From: Nocardiopsis alkaliphila YIM 80379
GTDB taxonomy: Bacteria; Actinomycetota; Actinomycetes; Streptosporangiales; Streptosporangiaceae
Assembly (NCBI RefSeq): GCF_000341005.1
Contig: NZ_ANBD01000004.1
Coordinates: 9,082 to 46,559, forward strand
Length of the DNA stretch: 37,478 bases
Direction: 5' to 3'
The notes beneath the pieces are model-generated. The model worked only from the letters and a program-made list of their open reading frames with translations, searched no databases and was not told where the DNA came from. Position numbers and translations under genes: made by a program. Shown piece by piece: positions 17,889 through 26,710 of the stretch (its first letter is position 1; every line of letters starts with the position of its first letter).

Positions 17889-18189
17889 GAGGGCTCCGTT
17901 CCGGGTCGCAAGAGGGCCGGAGCGGTGAGCCTTTGGTCCCGCGCCGGAAAATCCCCGGTCAGTACCACCGTGGTGGAAACAGGGGTGTTCCTCATGGGGG
18001 CGCAGGGCCGTGAGTGAACGTTCCATGGCCCTTTTGTGAAGGGCCTTCGGTCCTTCGAGTAAAGGGGCCGACGCCCGGACATGGTGGACGCTTGGCGATG
18101 GTCTGGGAGGAATGTGACTGATGAGGTAGTGGGCGAAAAGGTCACCAAGACGGCCGGAAACGGTCGCCGTCAGAGGGAGGACCTCAGCA
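17889..18189. promoter_or_regulatory. Divergent control region between the copper gene and narG
   Basis: This 301-bp gap must hold the promoters of both divergent units. It contains three inverted repeats: CCACC-GT-GGTGG (17965-17976), GGCCCTT-N5-AAGGGCC (18027-18045), and GACGGC (18149-18154) with GCCGTC (18166-18171). The third would form a hairpin in the narG leader just ahead of its GGGAGG (18174-18179). The second overlaps a TTGTGAA that matches one half of a Rex operator, but the second half is missing. I see no FNR-type TTGAT-N4-ATCAA site. Confidence 0.5.
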
Positions 18190-21100
18190 GTGTCCCGCAA
18201 CCAATCGCGCGAAGACCCCGAGAACGTACCCGCCCCGGGGACGGACGGACCGGTCTCCGAGGCGCTCCTTCGCACCCGCAGGTTCTTCCGACCCCAAGAG
18301 GTCTCCGAGGACCTTCGCAGCGTCCACCGGGTGGGCGGTCGCGACGCCGATGTCTTCTACCGGGATCGTTGGAGTCACGACAAGGTGGTCCGCTCCACCC
18401 ATGGGGTGAACTGCACCGGCTCCTGCTCCTGGAAGGTCTACGTCAAGGACGGGATCATCACCTGGGAGGGCCAGCAGACCGACTACCCGTCGGTGGGCCC
18501 CGACAGCCCCGAATACGAACCCCGCGGCTGCCCACGCGGCGCCGCCTTCTCCTGGTACACCTACTCACCCACCCGCGTCCGCTACCCCTACGTGCGCGGC
18601 GTCCTGCTCCAGATGTACCGCCAGGCCCGAGAGCGTCTGGGCGACCCGGTCCTGGCCTGGGCCGACATCGTCTCCGACCCCGAACGCTCCGCTCGCTACA
18701 AGCGGGCCCGAGGCAAGGGAGGCCTGGTCCGCGCCTCCTGGGAGGAGGCCCTGGAGATCGCGGCCGCCGCCCACGTGCACACCGTCGCCGAACACGGCCC
18801 CGACCGCGTCGCCGGTTTCTCCCCGATCCCGGCGATGTCGATGGTCTCCCAGGCCATTGGATCCCGCTTCTACGGGCTCATCGGTGGGTCGATGCTGTCC
18901 TTCTACGACTTCTACGCCGACCTGCCCGTCGCCTCCCCGCAGGTGTTCGGTGACCAGACCGACGTGCCCGAGTCCGGCGACTGGTGGAACGCCGGTTACC
19001 TCATCATGTGGGGCTCCAACGTTCCGGTCACCCGCACCCCGGACGCGCATTGGATGGCCGAGGCCCGTTACCGGGGCCAAAAGGTCGTCGTGGTCTCCCC
19101 GGACTACGCCGACAACACCAAGTTCGCCGACGAGTGGCTGGCCGCACGACCGGGCAGTGACGGCGCGCTCGCCATGGCCATGGGACACGTGGTCCTGCGC
19201 GAGTTCTTCGTCGAGCGCACCACCCCCTACTTCGACGACTACGTGCGTCGTTACACCGACCTTCCGTTCCTGGTCCGCTTGGAGGAGACCGAGGACGGTT
19301 ACCGCCCCGCCAAGTTCCTCACCGCCCAAGACCTGGGCCGAGAGGAGGAGAACGCCGCCTTCAAGACGGTCGTGTTGGACGAGGAGACCGGAGAACCGGT
19401 GGTCCCCAACGGTTCGCTGGGCTTTCGCTACGGTGAGGAAGGCGAAGGACGCTGGAACCTCGAACTCGGCGACACGCGCCCCCGACTCACCCTGTACGAG
19501 GACCAGGGAACGCACGAGGCGGTCGAGGTCCTGCTGGCCCGCTTCGACACCGAGGACGCTCCCCCCTCCCGTCGCGGCGTACCGGTGCGCGAGGTCGACG
19601 GACACCTGGTCACCACCGTCTACGACCTGCTCCTCGCCCAGTACGGTGTGGGCCGCCAGGGCCTGCCCGGAACCTGGCCGAACGGCTACGAGGACCCCGA
19701 CGAGCCGGGCACCCCGGCCTGGCAGGAGACCTTCACCGGCGTCCCGGCCGCGCGCGCCGCGAGGATCGGCCGTGAGTTCGCCGCCAACGCCGAGGACTCC
19801 AAGGGCCGATCCATGATCATCATGGGAGCCGGCACCAACCACTGGTTCCACTCCGACACCATCTACCGGGCCTTCCTCACCCTGACCACCCTCACCGGCT
19901 GCCAAGGCGTCAACGGCGGCGGCTGGGCGCACTACGTCGGCCAGGAGAAGACCCGTCCGCTCACCGGCTACAACCAGATGGCCTCGGCCGGGGACTGGGT
20001 GCGTCCGCCCCGCCAGATGGTGCAGACAGCGTACTGGTACCTGCACAGTGACCAGTACCGCTACGACCGCTTCAGCGCCGACCAGGTCTCCTCCGGCCTG
20101 GGCAAGGGGCTGTTCAAGGGCATGACCACCGCCGACGTCATCGCCCAGTCCGCACGCCTGGGCTGGATGCCCTCCTACCCGACCTTCGACCGCAACCCCT
20201 TGGACGTGGCCGACGACGCACGCGAGGCCGGACTTTCGATCAACGAGTACGTGCCCCGCGAACTCAAGGAGGGGCGCCTGCGCTTCGCGTGCGAGGACCC
20301 CGACGCCCCGCAGAACTCGCCACGGGTCCTGACCGTGTGGCGGGCCAACCTGATGGGCAGCTCCGCCAAGGGCAACGAGTACTTCCTCAAGCACCTGCTC
20401 GGAACCGATTCCTCCCTGCGGGCCGAGGAGGCACCACCGGACAAGCGGCCCCGGGACGTGGTCTGGCGGGACGAGGCCCCCAGCGGCAAGCTCGACCTGC
20501 TGTTGTCCCTGGACTTTCGCATGACCAGCACCACGGTCTTCTCCGACGTGGTGTTGCCGGCCGCCACCTGGTACGAAAAACACGACCTGAACTCCACCGA
20601 CATGCACCCGTTCGTGCACCCGTTCAACCCGGCCATCTCCCCGCCCTGGCAGGCCCGCACCGACTTCGACGCCTTCCACGGCCTGGCCACCCGGTTCAGC
20701 GAACTGGCCGTGGACCACCTGGGCACACGGCGGGACGTGGTCGCCGTGCCGCTGACCCACGACACCCCCGACGCGATGGCCACCCCGAACGGCACCGTGC
20801 GCGACTGGAGGTTCGGTGAGTGCGAGCCGATCCCGGGTGTGACCATGCCAAGGCTCGTGGAGGTCGAACGCGACTACACCGCGATCGCCGCCCGGCTCGG
20901 CGCTCTGGGACCGCTCGTGGACGAACTCGGGGTGACCACCAAGGGCATCACCTACGAGGTGGGCGAGGAGATCGACTACCTGGCCCGGGCCAACGGCACC
21001 ATTCGCGGTGGGCCAGCACACGGGCGCCCCTCGCTCAAGCGCGACTCCCAGATGTGCGAGGCGATCCTGGCCCTGTCGGGCACCACCAACGGGCGCCTGG

Positions 21101-21903
21101 CCACCCAGGGCTTTCGAACACTGGAAAAACGTGTCGGCGCCGAGCTGGCCGACCTGTCCGCCGAGAGCGAGGGCAAACGAATCACCTTCGCCGACGTACA
21201 GGTCGCACCGGTGTCGGTGCTCACCTCACCCGAATGGTCGGGCAGTGAGAGCGGCGGACGCCGGTACTCCCCGTTCACCATCAACGTCGAACGGAACAAG
21301 CCCTGGCACACCCTCACCGGGCGTCAGCACTTCTTCCTCGACCACGACTGGATGACCGAGGCCGGGGAGAACCTGCCCGTATTCCGTCCACCGCTGAACA
21401 TGCACCGACTCTTCGAGGAACCGCAGATCGGTGACAACGGCGAACTCGGCGTGACCGTGCGCTACCTGACCCCGCACAACAAGTGGTCCATCCACTCCGA
21501 GTACCAGGACAACCTCCTGATGCTCAGCCTCTCCCGGGGCGGCCCCGTCATCTGGATGAGCGGAGCCGACGCCGACAAGGTCGGCGTGCGCGACAACGAG
21601 TGGATCGAGGCGGTCAACCGCAACGGCGTGGTCGTGGCCCGCGCCATCGTCTCCCACCGCATGCCGGAGGGGACCGTGTACATGTACCACGCCCAAGACC
21701 GACTCATCGACGTACCCCGAGCCGAGACCTCCGGAAAACGCGGTGGCATCCACAACTCGATCACTCGACTCCTGATCAAACCCACCCACCTCGTCGGCGG
21801 CTACGCCCAGTTGAGCTACGCCTTCAACTACATCGGTCCCACCGGCAACCAGCGCGACGAGGTGACGGTCATCCGTCGACGCTCCCAAGAGGTGGAGTAC
21901 TGA
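18190..21903 (+). CDS. narG: Respiratory nitrate reductase, alpha (molybdenum) subunit
   Basis: The catalytic subunit of membrane-bound nitrate reductase, reducing nitrate to nitrite with quinol electrons passed from NarI through NarH. At 1237 residues it is full length. The N-terminal iron-sulfur site has His71, Cys75, Cys79 and Cys114 (HGVNCTGSC and EPRGCPRG), the His-ligated FS0 pattern of NarG. The molybdenum ligand is expected at Asp244 in FYADLPVASPQ, within a segment closely like E. coli NarG. ADKVGVRDNEWIE near the C-terminus is the usual cofactor-binding domain. The GTG start is set by GGGAGG ten bases upstream. It is first in the narGHJIK operon, cytoplasmic, with no twin-arginine export signal beyond the short N-terminal remnant. 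Confidence 0.97.
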   Translation: MSRNQSREDPENVPAPGTDGPVSEALLRTRRFFRPQEVSEDLRSVHRVGGRDADVFYRDRWSHDKVVRSTHGVNCTGSCSWKVYVKDGIITWEGQQTDYPSVGPDSPEYEPRGCPRGAAFSWYTYSPTRVRYPYVRGVLLQMYRQARERLGDPVLAWADIVSDPERSARYKRARGKGGLVRASWEEALEIAAAAHVHTVAEHGPDRVAGFSPIPAMSMVSQAIGSRFYGLIGGSMLSFYDFYADLPVASPQVFGDQTDVPESGDWWNAGYLIMWGSNVPVTRTPDAHWMAEARYRGQKVVVVSPDYADNTKFADEWLAARPGSDGALAMAMGHVVLREFFVERTTPYFDDYVRRYTDLPFLVRLEETEDGYRPAKFLTAQDLGREEENAAFKTVVLDEETGEPVVPNGSLGFRYGEEGEGRWNLELGDTRPRLTLYEDQGTHEAVEVLLARFDTEDAPPSRRGVPVREVDGHLVTTVYDLLLAQYGVGRQGLPGTWPNGYEDPDEPGTPAWQETFTGVPAARAARIGREFAANAEDSKGRSMIIMGAGTNHWFHSDTIYRAFLTLTTLTGCQGVNGGGWAHYVGQEKTRPLTGYNQMASAGDWVRPPRQMVQTAYWYLHSDQYRYDRFSADQVSSGLGKGLFKGMTTADVIAQSARLGWMPSYPTFDRNPLDVADDAREAGLSINEYVPRELKEGRLRFACEDPDAPQNSPRVLTVWRANLMGSSAKGNEYFLKHLLGTDSSLRAEEAPPDKRPRDVVWRDEAPSGKLDLLLSLDFRMTSTTVFSDVVLPAATWYEKHDLNSTDMHPFVHPFNPAISPPWQARTDFDAFHGLATRFSELAVDHLGTRRDVVAVPLTHDTPDAMATPNGTVRDWRFGECEPIPGVTMPRLVEVERDYTAIAARLGALGPLVDELGVTTKGITYEVGEEIDYLARANGTIRGGPAHGRPSLKRDSQMCEAILALSGTTNGRLATQGFRTLEKRVGAELADLSAESEGKRITFADVQVAPVSVLTSPEWSGSESGGRRYSPFTINVERNKPWHTLTGRQHFFLDHDWMTEAGENLPVFRPPLNMHRLFEEPQIGDNGELGVTVRYLTPHNKWSIHSEYQDNLLMLSLSRGGPVIWMSGADADKVGVRDNEWIEAVNRNGVVVARAIVSHRMPEGTVYMYHAQDRLIDVPRAETSGKRGGIHNSITRLLIKPTHLVGGYAQLSYAFNYIGPTGNQRDEVTVIRRRSQEVEY

Positions 21904-21934
21904 TGCGGTCGATCGGAACGGGGGAGGAGCGTAA

Positions 21935-23497
21935 ATGAAGTTGATGGCGCAGATGGCCATGGTGATGAACCTCGACAAGTGCATCGGGTGTCACACCTGT
22001 TCGGTCACCTGTAAACAGACCTGGACCAACCGTGCCGGCATGGAGTACGTGTGGTTCAACAACGTCGAGACCCGGCCCGGCCAGGGCTACCCCCGCACCT
22101 ACGAGGATCAGCACCGGTGGAAGGGCGGGTGGACCCGCAAGACGAACGGGCGCCTGGCGCTGCGTTCGGGTGGCCGGCTGAAGAACCTCGCCACGATCTT
22201 CGCCAACCCGACGATGCCCGGCATCGACGACTACTACGAGCCCTGGACCTACGACTACCAGACGCTCACCAACGCACCCCTGCAAGAGCACACCCCGGTC
22301 GCCCGCCCCAAATCCCTCATCAGCGGCCGGGACATGGCCATCCAATGGAGCGCCAACTGGGACGACAACCTCGCCGGCGGCCCCGAACTCGCCGAGGACG
22401 ACCCCGTCCTGCGCAAGGTCTCCGACAAGGTCAAGCTCGAGTTCGAGCAGTCGTTCATGTTCTACCTGCCGCGCATCTGCGAGCACTGCCTCAACCCCTC
22501 CTGCGCCGCCGCCTGCCCCGCCGGGGCGATCTACAAGCGCAGTGAGGACGGCATCGTACTCGTCGACCAGGATCGCTGCCGAGGCTGGCGCAAGTGCGTG
22601 ACCGCCTGCCCGTACAAGAAGATCTACTTCAACCACCGCACCGGCAAGGCCGAGAAATGTACGTTCTGCTATCCCCGCATCGAGGTCGGTCAGCCCACCG
22701 TGTGCGCCGAGACGTGCGTGGGTCGACTGCGCTACCTGGGCCTGGTGTTCTACGACGTGGACGCGGTGCTGCCCGCCGCCTCCGTGGAGAACGACCATGA
22801 CCTCCTGGAGGCCCAACGCGCACTGATCCTGGACCCGAGCGACCCGGAGGTGGTCCGCGCCGCCGAGAAGGAGGGCATCCCTCGGGACTGGATCGAGGCG
22901 GCCCAACGTTCACCCATCTACTCGCTCATCAACGAGTACCGGCTGGCGCTGCCCCTGCACCCGGAGTACCGCACCATGCCGATGGTCTGGTACATCCCAC
23001 CACTGTCCCCGGTCGTGGACGCCGTCTCCGAGACCGGCCAGGACGCCGAGGACCGCGACAACCTCTTCGCGGCCATCGAAAGCCTGCGCATCCCCATCGA
23101 ATACCTCGCCGAACTCTTCACCGCAGGAGACACCGGACCCGTCACCGACTCACTGCGCCGGCTGGCGGCGATGCGTTCGTACATGCGCGACATCAACCTG
23201 GGGCGCGACACCGACGAGAAGATCCCCCGGGCCGTGGGCATGGACGGCGAGAGCGTGTACGAGATGTACCGACTGCTGGCCCTGGCCAAGTACGAGGACC
23301 GCTACGTGATCCCGCCCGCCCACACCGAACAGGCGCACTCCCTGGAGGCCTTCGCCACCGGGTGCGCCCTGGACACCGAGGGCGGGCCCGGCATGGGCGG
23401 CCCCGGGGCCGGTGGACCGGACAAGGGCGGCCCGTCCACGGGCGGCGAGGTCTGGCTGCCGATGCCTGGGATCCGCCGCTCGGGGGAGGGCACGTGA
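21935..23497 (+). CDS. narH: Respiratory nitrate reductase, beta (iron-sulfur) subunit
   Basis: The electron-transfer subunit joining NarI haems to NarG. The four cysteine groups are all present: CIGCHTCSVTC near residue 16, CEHCLNPSCAAACP, CRGWRKCVTACP with the Trp in place of one Cys that marks the 3Fe-4S cluster, and CTFCYPRIEVGQPTVCAETC. Length is 520 residues. The C-terminus carries an unusual run of GGP units (GGPGMGGPGAGGPDKGGPS) before a hydrophobic end, not seen in the E. coli protein. GGGGAGGAG stands 4-5 bases before the ATG, 31 bases after the narG stop. Its stop overlaps the narJ start. Confidence 0.97.
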   Translation: MKLMAQMAMVMNLDKCIGCHTCSVTCKQTWTNRAGMEYVWFNNVETRPGQGYPRTYEDQHRWKGGWTRKTNGRLALRSGGRLKNLATIFANPTMPGIDDYYEPWTYDYQTLTNAPLQEHTPVARPKSLISGRDMAIQWSANWDDNLAGGPELAEDDPVLRKVSDKVKLEFEQSFMFYLPRICEHCLNPSCAAACPAGAIYKRSEDGIVLVDQDRCRGWRKCVTACPYKKIYFNHRTGKAEKCTFCYPRIEVGQPTVCAETCVGRLRYLGLVFYDVDAVLPAASVENDHDLLEAQRALILDPSDPEVVRAAEKEGIPRDWIEAAQRSPIYSLINEYRLALPLHPEYRTMPMVWYIPPLSPVVDAVSETGQDAEDRDNLFAAIESLRIPIEYLAELFTAGDTGPVTDSLRRLAAMRSYMRDINLGRDTDEKIPRAVGMDGESVYEMYRLLALAKYEDRYVIPPAHTEQAHSLEAFATGCALDTEGGPGMGGPGAGGPDKGGPSTGGEVWLPMPGIRRSGEGT

Positions 23498-24150
23498 GCC
23501 TGTTCAAAGCCCTCAGGCGCCACCCCATCACCGAGCGACAACGGGCCCTGACCCACCGGCTGGCCGCCCTGCTGCTGGCCCACCCCGACGAGCGACTCCT
23601 GGCCGACCTGCCGATGCTGAGAGAAGCGGCCGAGGAGCTGCCCGATCCGCCGCGCGCGGACCTGCTCGGGCTCATCGAGTGGCTCGAATCGACACCGCCA
23701 CCCGAACTCGCCGAACGCTACGTCGAGACCTTCGACCTGCGCCGGCGTTCCTGCCTGCACCTGACCTACTACGCCCACGGGGACACCCGTAACCGCGGCG
23801 CGGCACTGCTCGCGTTCTCCAACGCCTACCGCAGGGCCGGTTTCCTCCTCGACGAGGACGAACTCCCCGACCACCTGTGCGTGGTCCTGGAGTTCGCCGC
23901 CACGGTCGACCCCGACAGCGGAACACGTCTGCTGAACCGCTACCGGGCCGGACTGGAACTGCTGTGCCTGGCCCTGCGCGACGCGGACTCGCCCTACCTG
24001 GGCGCCGTCAGCGCGATCAACGCCACCCTGCCGCCCAAGAGCGACCGCCTCAACGACACGGTCTCCCGGCTCGTGGCCGAGGGACCACCGGCCGAGGAGG
24101 TCGGTCTCGCCCCCTTCCCGCCTCCGGAAACCAGGAGCGTGCACTCGTGA
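23494..24150 (+). CDS. narJ: Nitrate reductase assembly chaperone
   Basis: A 218-residue helical protein of the NarJ/TorD chaperone family, which binds apo-NarG and is needed for insertion of the molybdenum cofactor; it is not part of the final enzyme. Recognisable features are RYVETFDLRRRSCLHLTYYAHGDTRNRG and the DELPDHLCVVLEF segment, both typical of NarJ. The GTG start overlaps the narH stop (GTGA) and is preceded by GGGGAGGG. Its own stop overlaps the narI start in the same way. Confidence 0.95.
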   Translation: MSLFKALRRHPITERQRALTHRLAALLLAHPDERLLADLPMLREAAEELPDPPRADLLGLIEWLESTPPPELAERYVETFDLRRRSCLHLTYYAHGDTRNRGAALLAFSNAYRRAGFLLDEDELPDHLCVVLEFAATVDPDSGTRLLNRYRAGLELLCLALRDADSPYLGAVSAINATLPPKSDRLNDTVSRLVAEGPPAEEVGLAPFPPPETRSVHS

Positions 24151-24893
24151 GCACCGCACTCGAAACGGTGTCGTGGGTCATCACCCCCTACGTCGCCATG
24201 GCGGTCTTCCTCGTCGGCCACTACTGGCGCTACCGCTACGACAAGTTCGGTTGGACGACCCTGTCCACCCAGATCTACGAGAGCCGACTCCTGCGCTGGG
24301 GCAGCCCCCTGTTCCACTTCGGCATCCTCGCGGTCATCGTCGGACACGTCGTCGGCCTGCTCATCCCCAAGGAGTGGACCGCGGCCGTGGGGATCACCGA
24401 CGACGCGTACCACCTCATGGCGGTCGGTCTGGGCGCGGTCGCGGGTATCGCGGTGGTCGTGGGACTCATCCTGCTCATCATGCGCCGGCGCCTGGTCGGG
24501 CCGGTCTTCCGCGCCACCAGCCGGATGGACAAGCTCATGTACGTCGGGCTCGGCCTGGTGGTCGTCACCGGGATGGCCAACACCATCGTCGGCAACGTCA
24601 TCGGTCACTACGACTATCGGGAGGGGGTGTCGATCTGGTTCCGAGGACTGTTCTTTATGAACCCGCGTCCGGACCTGATGGCCGCGGCCCCGCTCACCTT
24701 CCAGGCGCACACCCTGGCCTCCCTCGCGCTGTTCGCGCTGTGGCCGTTCACCCGGCTGGTGCACGTGTTCAGCGTCCCGATCGCCTACCTGTGGCGGCCC
24801 TACGTGCTGTACCGCTCACGCGACACCCGCATGGGTGAACGTCGCGGTCGTCGCGGTTGGGAGAACGTGGAGGACGGGAGCCGGCTGCCATGA
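24147..24893 (+). CDS. narI: Respiratory nitrate reductase, gamma (cytochrome b) subunit
   Basis: A 248-residue membrane subunit that oxidises quinol and holds two b haems. Five hydrophobic segments are visible. The expected haem His pairs occur in FHFGILAVIVGHVVG (two His ten residues apart) and in QAHTLAS with RLVHVFSVP near the C-terminus, matching the His pattern of E. coli NarI. The GTG start overlaps the narJ stop and follows AGGAG by about 9 nt. The narK ATG overlaps its stop. Confidence 0.96.
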   Translation: MSTALETVSWVITPYVAMAVFLVGHYWRYRYDKFGWTTLSTQIYESRLLRWGSPLFHFGILAVIVGHVVGLLIPKEWTAAVGITDDAYHLMAVGLGAVAGIAVVVGLILLIMRRRLVGPVFRATSRMDKLMYVGLGLVVVTGMANTIVGNVIGHYDYREGVSIWFRGLFFMNPRPDLMAAAPLTFQAHTLASLALFALWPFTRLVHVFSVPIAYLWRPYVLYRSRDTRMGERRGRRGWENVEDGSRLP

Positions 24894-26068
24894 ACAGCGG
24901 AGCCAGAACCAACCTCGTCCTGGCCACGGCGGCCTTCACGCTCATGTTCTGGGCGTGGAACCTGATCGCCCCCCTGGCACCGGAGTACGCCCAACGCCTG
25001 GACCTGAGCCCGACCCAGACCTCCCTGCTCATCGCCTTCCCCGTGCTCATCGGGGCGGTCGGGCGGATCCCCGTGGGGGCACTGACCGACCGCTACGGCG
25101 GTCGGGCGATGATGGCCGCGGTCAGTTTCGTCTCGGTGGTGCCGGTGCTGCTGCTCGGTTTCGTCGGGAACTCCTTCCCACTGCTGTTGGTGCTGGGGTT
25201 CTTCCTGGGTATCGCGGGAACCTCCTTCGCCGTGGGTGTGCCGTTCGTCAGTCGCTGGCACGGCCCCGAGCGGCGCGGCTTCGCCACCGGTGTGTTCGGT
25301 GCGGGTATGGGAGGCACGGCGCTGTCGGCGTTCTTCACCCCGTACCTGGCCGGTGCCCTCGGGCTGGTGTGGACGCACGTGCTCATGGCCCTGGCGCTCG
25401 TCCTCATGGGCGTGCTCGTGCTCGTGGTGTGCCGTAACCCGCCGGGGTGGGAACCCACCACCGACCCGCTCACGCCCCGCCTGCGCGGGGCCCTGGGACT
25501 ACGGGCGACCTGGCAGAACATCCTGCTGTACGCGGTGGCCTTCGGTGGGTTCGTGGCGTTCGCGACCTACCTACCGACCCTGCTGCACAACGCCTACGGG
25601 TTCGCGCAGACCGAGGCGGGTCTGCGTGCCGCCGGGTTCGCCCTGGTGGCCGTGGTCGCCCGCCCGGCCGGAGGCATCCTCTCCGACAAGATCGGCCCGG
25701 CCCGGGTGTGCCTGGTGTCCTTCGTGGGGACCACGCTCATGGCGGTCGCGCTGGTCTTCCAGCCCCCCACGGAGCTGCCCGCCGGAACGGTGTTCGTGCT
25801 CATGGCGACCTTCCTCGGGCTGGGCACCGGTGGTGTGTTCGCCTTGGTGGCGCAGTTGGTGGAGCCGGCCCGGGTCGGTACGGTGACCGGCCTGGTGGGT
25901 GCCGCCGGTGGTCTGGGCGGGTACTTCCCGCCGCTGGTCATGGGCGTGGTGTTCCAGGCCAGTGGGGCCTACACCCTCGGGTTCGTACTGCTGGCGGCGG
26001 TGGCGCTGGGGACGGCCCTGTACACCGCGGTCGCCTTCAGGGACCGGCCCGTGGTACGGACGACGTGA
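24890..26068 (+). CDS. narK: Nitrate/nitrite transporter, MFS (NarK/NasA type)
   Basis: A 392-residue major facilitator with twelve predicted helices. It moves nitrate in and/or nitrite out of the cell. Family marks include the short GRIPVGALTDRYGGR loop between helices 2 and 3, the glycine-rich GVFGAGMGGTALSAF and a second GRIP-like ARPAGGILSDKIGPA in the C-terminal half. Whether it is a proton symporter or an antiporter cannot be told by eye. The ATG forms an ATGA overlap with the narI stop. As the last gene of the operon it is followed within 5 nt by a strong hairpin. Confidence 0.93.
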   Translation: MNSGARTNLVLATAAFTLMFWAWNLIAPLAPEYAQRLDLSPTQTSLLIAFPVLIGAVGRIPVGALTDRYGGRAMMAAVSFVSVVPVLLLGFVGNSFPLLLVLGFFLGIAGTSFAVGVPFVSRWHGPERRGFATGVFGAGMGGTALSAFFTPYLAGALGLVWTHVLMALALVLMGVLVLVVCRNPPGWEPTTDPLTPRLRGALGLRATWQNILLYAVAFGGFVAFATYLPTLLHNAYGFAQTEAGLRAAGFALVAVVARPAGGILSDKIGPARVCLVSFVGTTLMAVALVFQPPTELPAGTVFVLMATFLGLGTGGVFALVAQLVEPARVGTVTGLVGAAGGLGGYFPPLVMGVVFQASGAYTLGFVLLAAVALGTALYTAVAFRDRPVVRTT

Positions 26069-26484
26069 AGCGCCCCAGGGCGGTGGCGACCACCGCCCTG
26101 GGCCCGCCGCCCGGCGCCATGGGCGGGTGGAGGACGAGGACGCTCCCATGGAACCAAGGCCATGGGAGCCCCACCGGTCCAACGGGAGCCGGCTTCGCGC
26201 GCCCAGCGGAGCGCCAGGAGCCGGTCGCGGTGACGGCGCCTATGATTCACGGGCCTGGTGTATTTCCGCCACCGGGCGGCGCATCCGCGCCTTCGACACC
26301 CGGAGCAGCGGCCGTGACGAAAAAGCACGGCCTCGGGGCTCTCCCAACGACAGCGGGTCGTGGGATCCTCGCGGGTCGGGCCGGGCGGCAGGTCACGGGC
26401 TCCCCGGGTGTGGTCGTGTGCCGCTATCGGGTGGTGGTCGCGCAAGCGCACCCACAGCGGGTCGGTCTTGTCCGTACGGGACAT
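25969..26484 (-). CDS. Small basic Cys-containing actinobacterial protein, antisense to narK end
   Basis: The N-terminal 110 residues read as a real protein: MSRTDKTDPLWVRLRDHHP, a HDHTRGARDLPP segment, TRCRWES and a GRCSGCRRRGC cysteine motif. This is the pattern of a family of short, basic hypothetical proteins common in actinomycetes; I know no function. The start is well supported by GGAAGGAAC before the ATG. Beyond about residue 115 the frame runs on through both hairpins after narK and 100 bases into the 3' end of narK on the other strand, where the sequence is unlike the family. The natural stop may have been lost by mutation or a frameshift, so the C-terminal third should be treated as uncertain. 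Confidence 0.6.
   Translation of the reverse strand: MSRTDKTDPLWVRLRDHHPIAAHDHTRGARDLPPGPTREDPTTRCRWESPEAVLFRHGRCSGCRRRGCAARWRKYTRPVNHRRRHRDRLLALRWAREAGSRWTGGAPMALVPWERPRPPPAHGAGRRAQGGGRHRPGALHVVRTTGRSLKATAVYRAVPSATAASSTNPRV
26074..26102 (+). terminator. Terminator hairpin of the nar operon
   Basis: CCCAGGGCGGTGG (26074-26086) and CCACCGCCCTGGG (26090-26102) form a perfect 13-bp stem with a CGA loop, 5 nt after the narK stop. No T-run follows. Confidence 0.75.
26142..26169 (+). terminator. Second hairpin downstream of narK
   Basis: GCTCCCATGG (26142-26151) pairs with CCATGGGAGC (26160-26169) around an 8-nt loop. It is a perfect 10-bp stem about 40 nt after the first terminator. It may act as a back-up terminator for nar or as the terminator of the minus-strand gene. 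Confidence 0.5.
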
Positions 26485-26698
26485 CTCGTTCCTTCCGGAA
26501 CCCGCCGCCCGTGACCTTGGAACCTCCGGGCGGGCGGCCGGGTCGACAGACCCATCACCGACACCTCCTCGTAGCGTCCTTCGGCGCGACTCCTTCAGGT
26601 TACGGATCCGGCTCTTCCGTTCGAGGGCGCCCGTGAACGCACGGAGGATGCCCGTCGAAGAAGGACCGTGGGCAAGGGCGGCCTCGCTCGAAGATCGC

Positions 26699-26710
26699 TA
26701 GGGTCGGGAC
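26699..26710 (+). promoter_or_regulatory. Probable leaderless promoter (-10) of the Nudix gene
   Basis: TAGGGT (26699-26704) is followed by 6 nt and then ATG 26711. No Shine-Dalgarno is present. The upstream bases show no clear -35 box. Confidence 0.4.

Noticed and set aside
15328-17928. An 866-codon open frame on the plus strand across the copper protein region
   Set aside because: It is the complement of the real minus-strand gene; its translation is low-complexity, rich in Gly, His, Gln and Arg, and has no domain.
18034-18052. Rex operator in the nar control region
   Set aside because: Only one half (TTGTGAA) matches; the second half-site is absent.
18108-18190. Leader peptide ahead of narG
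   Set aside because: The frame opened by the GTG after GGGAGGA runs far into narG without a stop, so it is not a short leader ORF.
18565-21021. An 818-codon open frame on the minus strand inside narG
   Set aside because: It is a shadow of narG, whose full-length protein has all family motifs.
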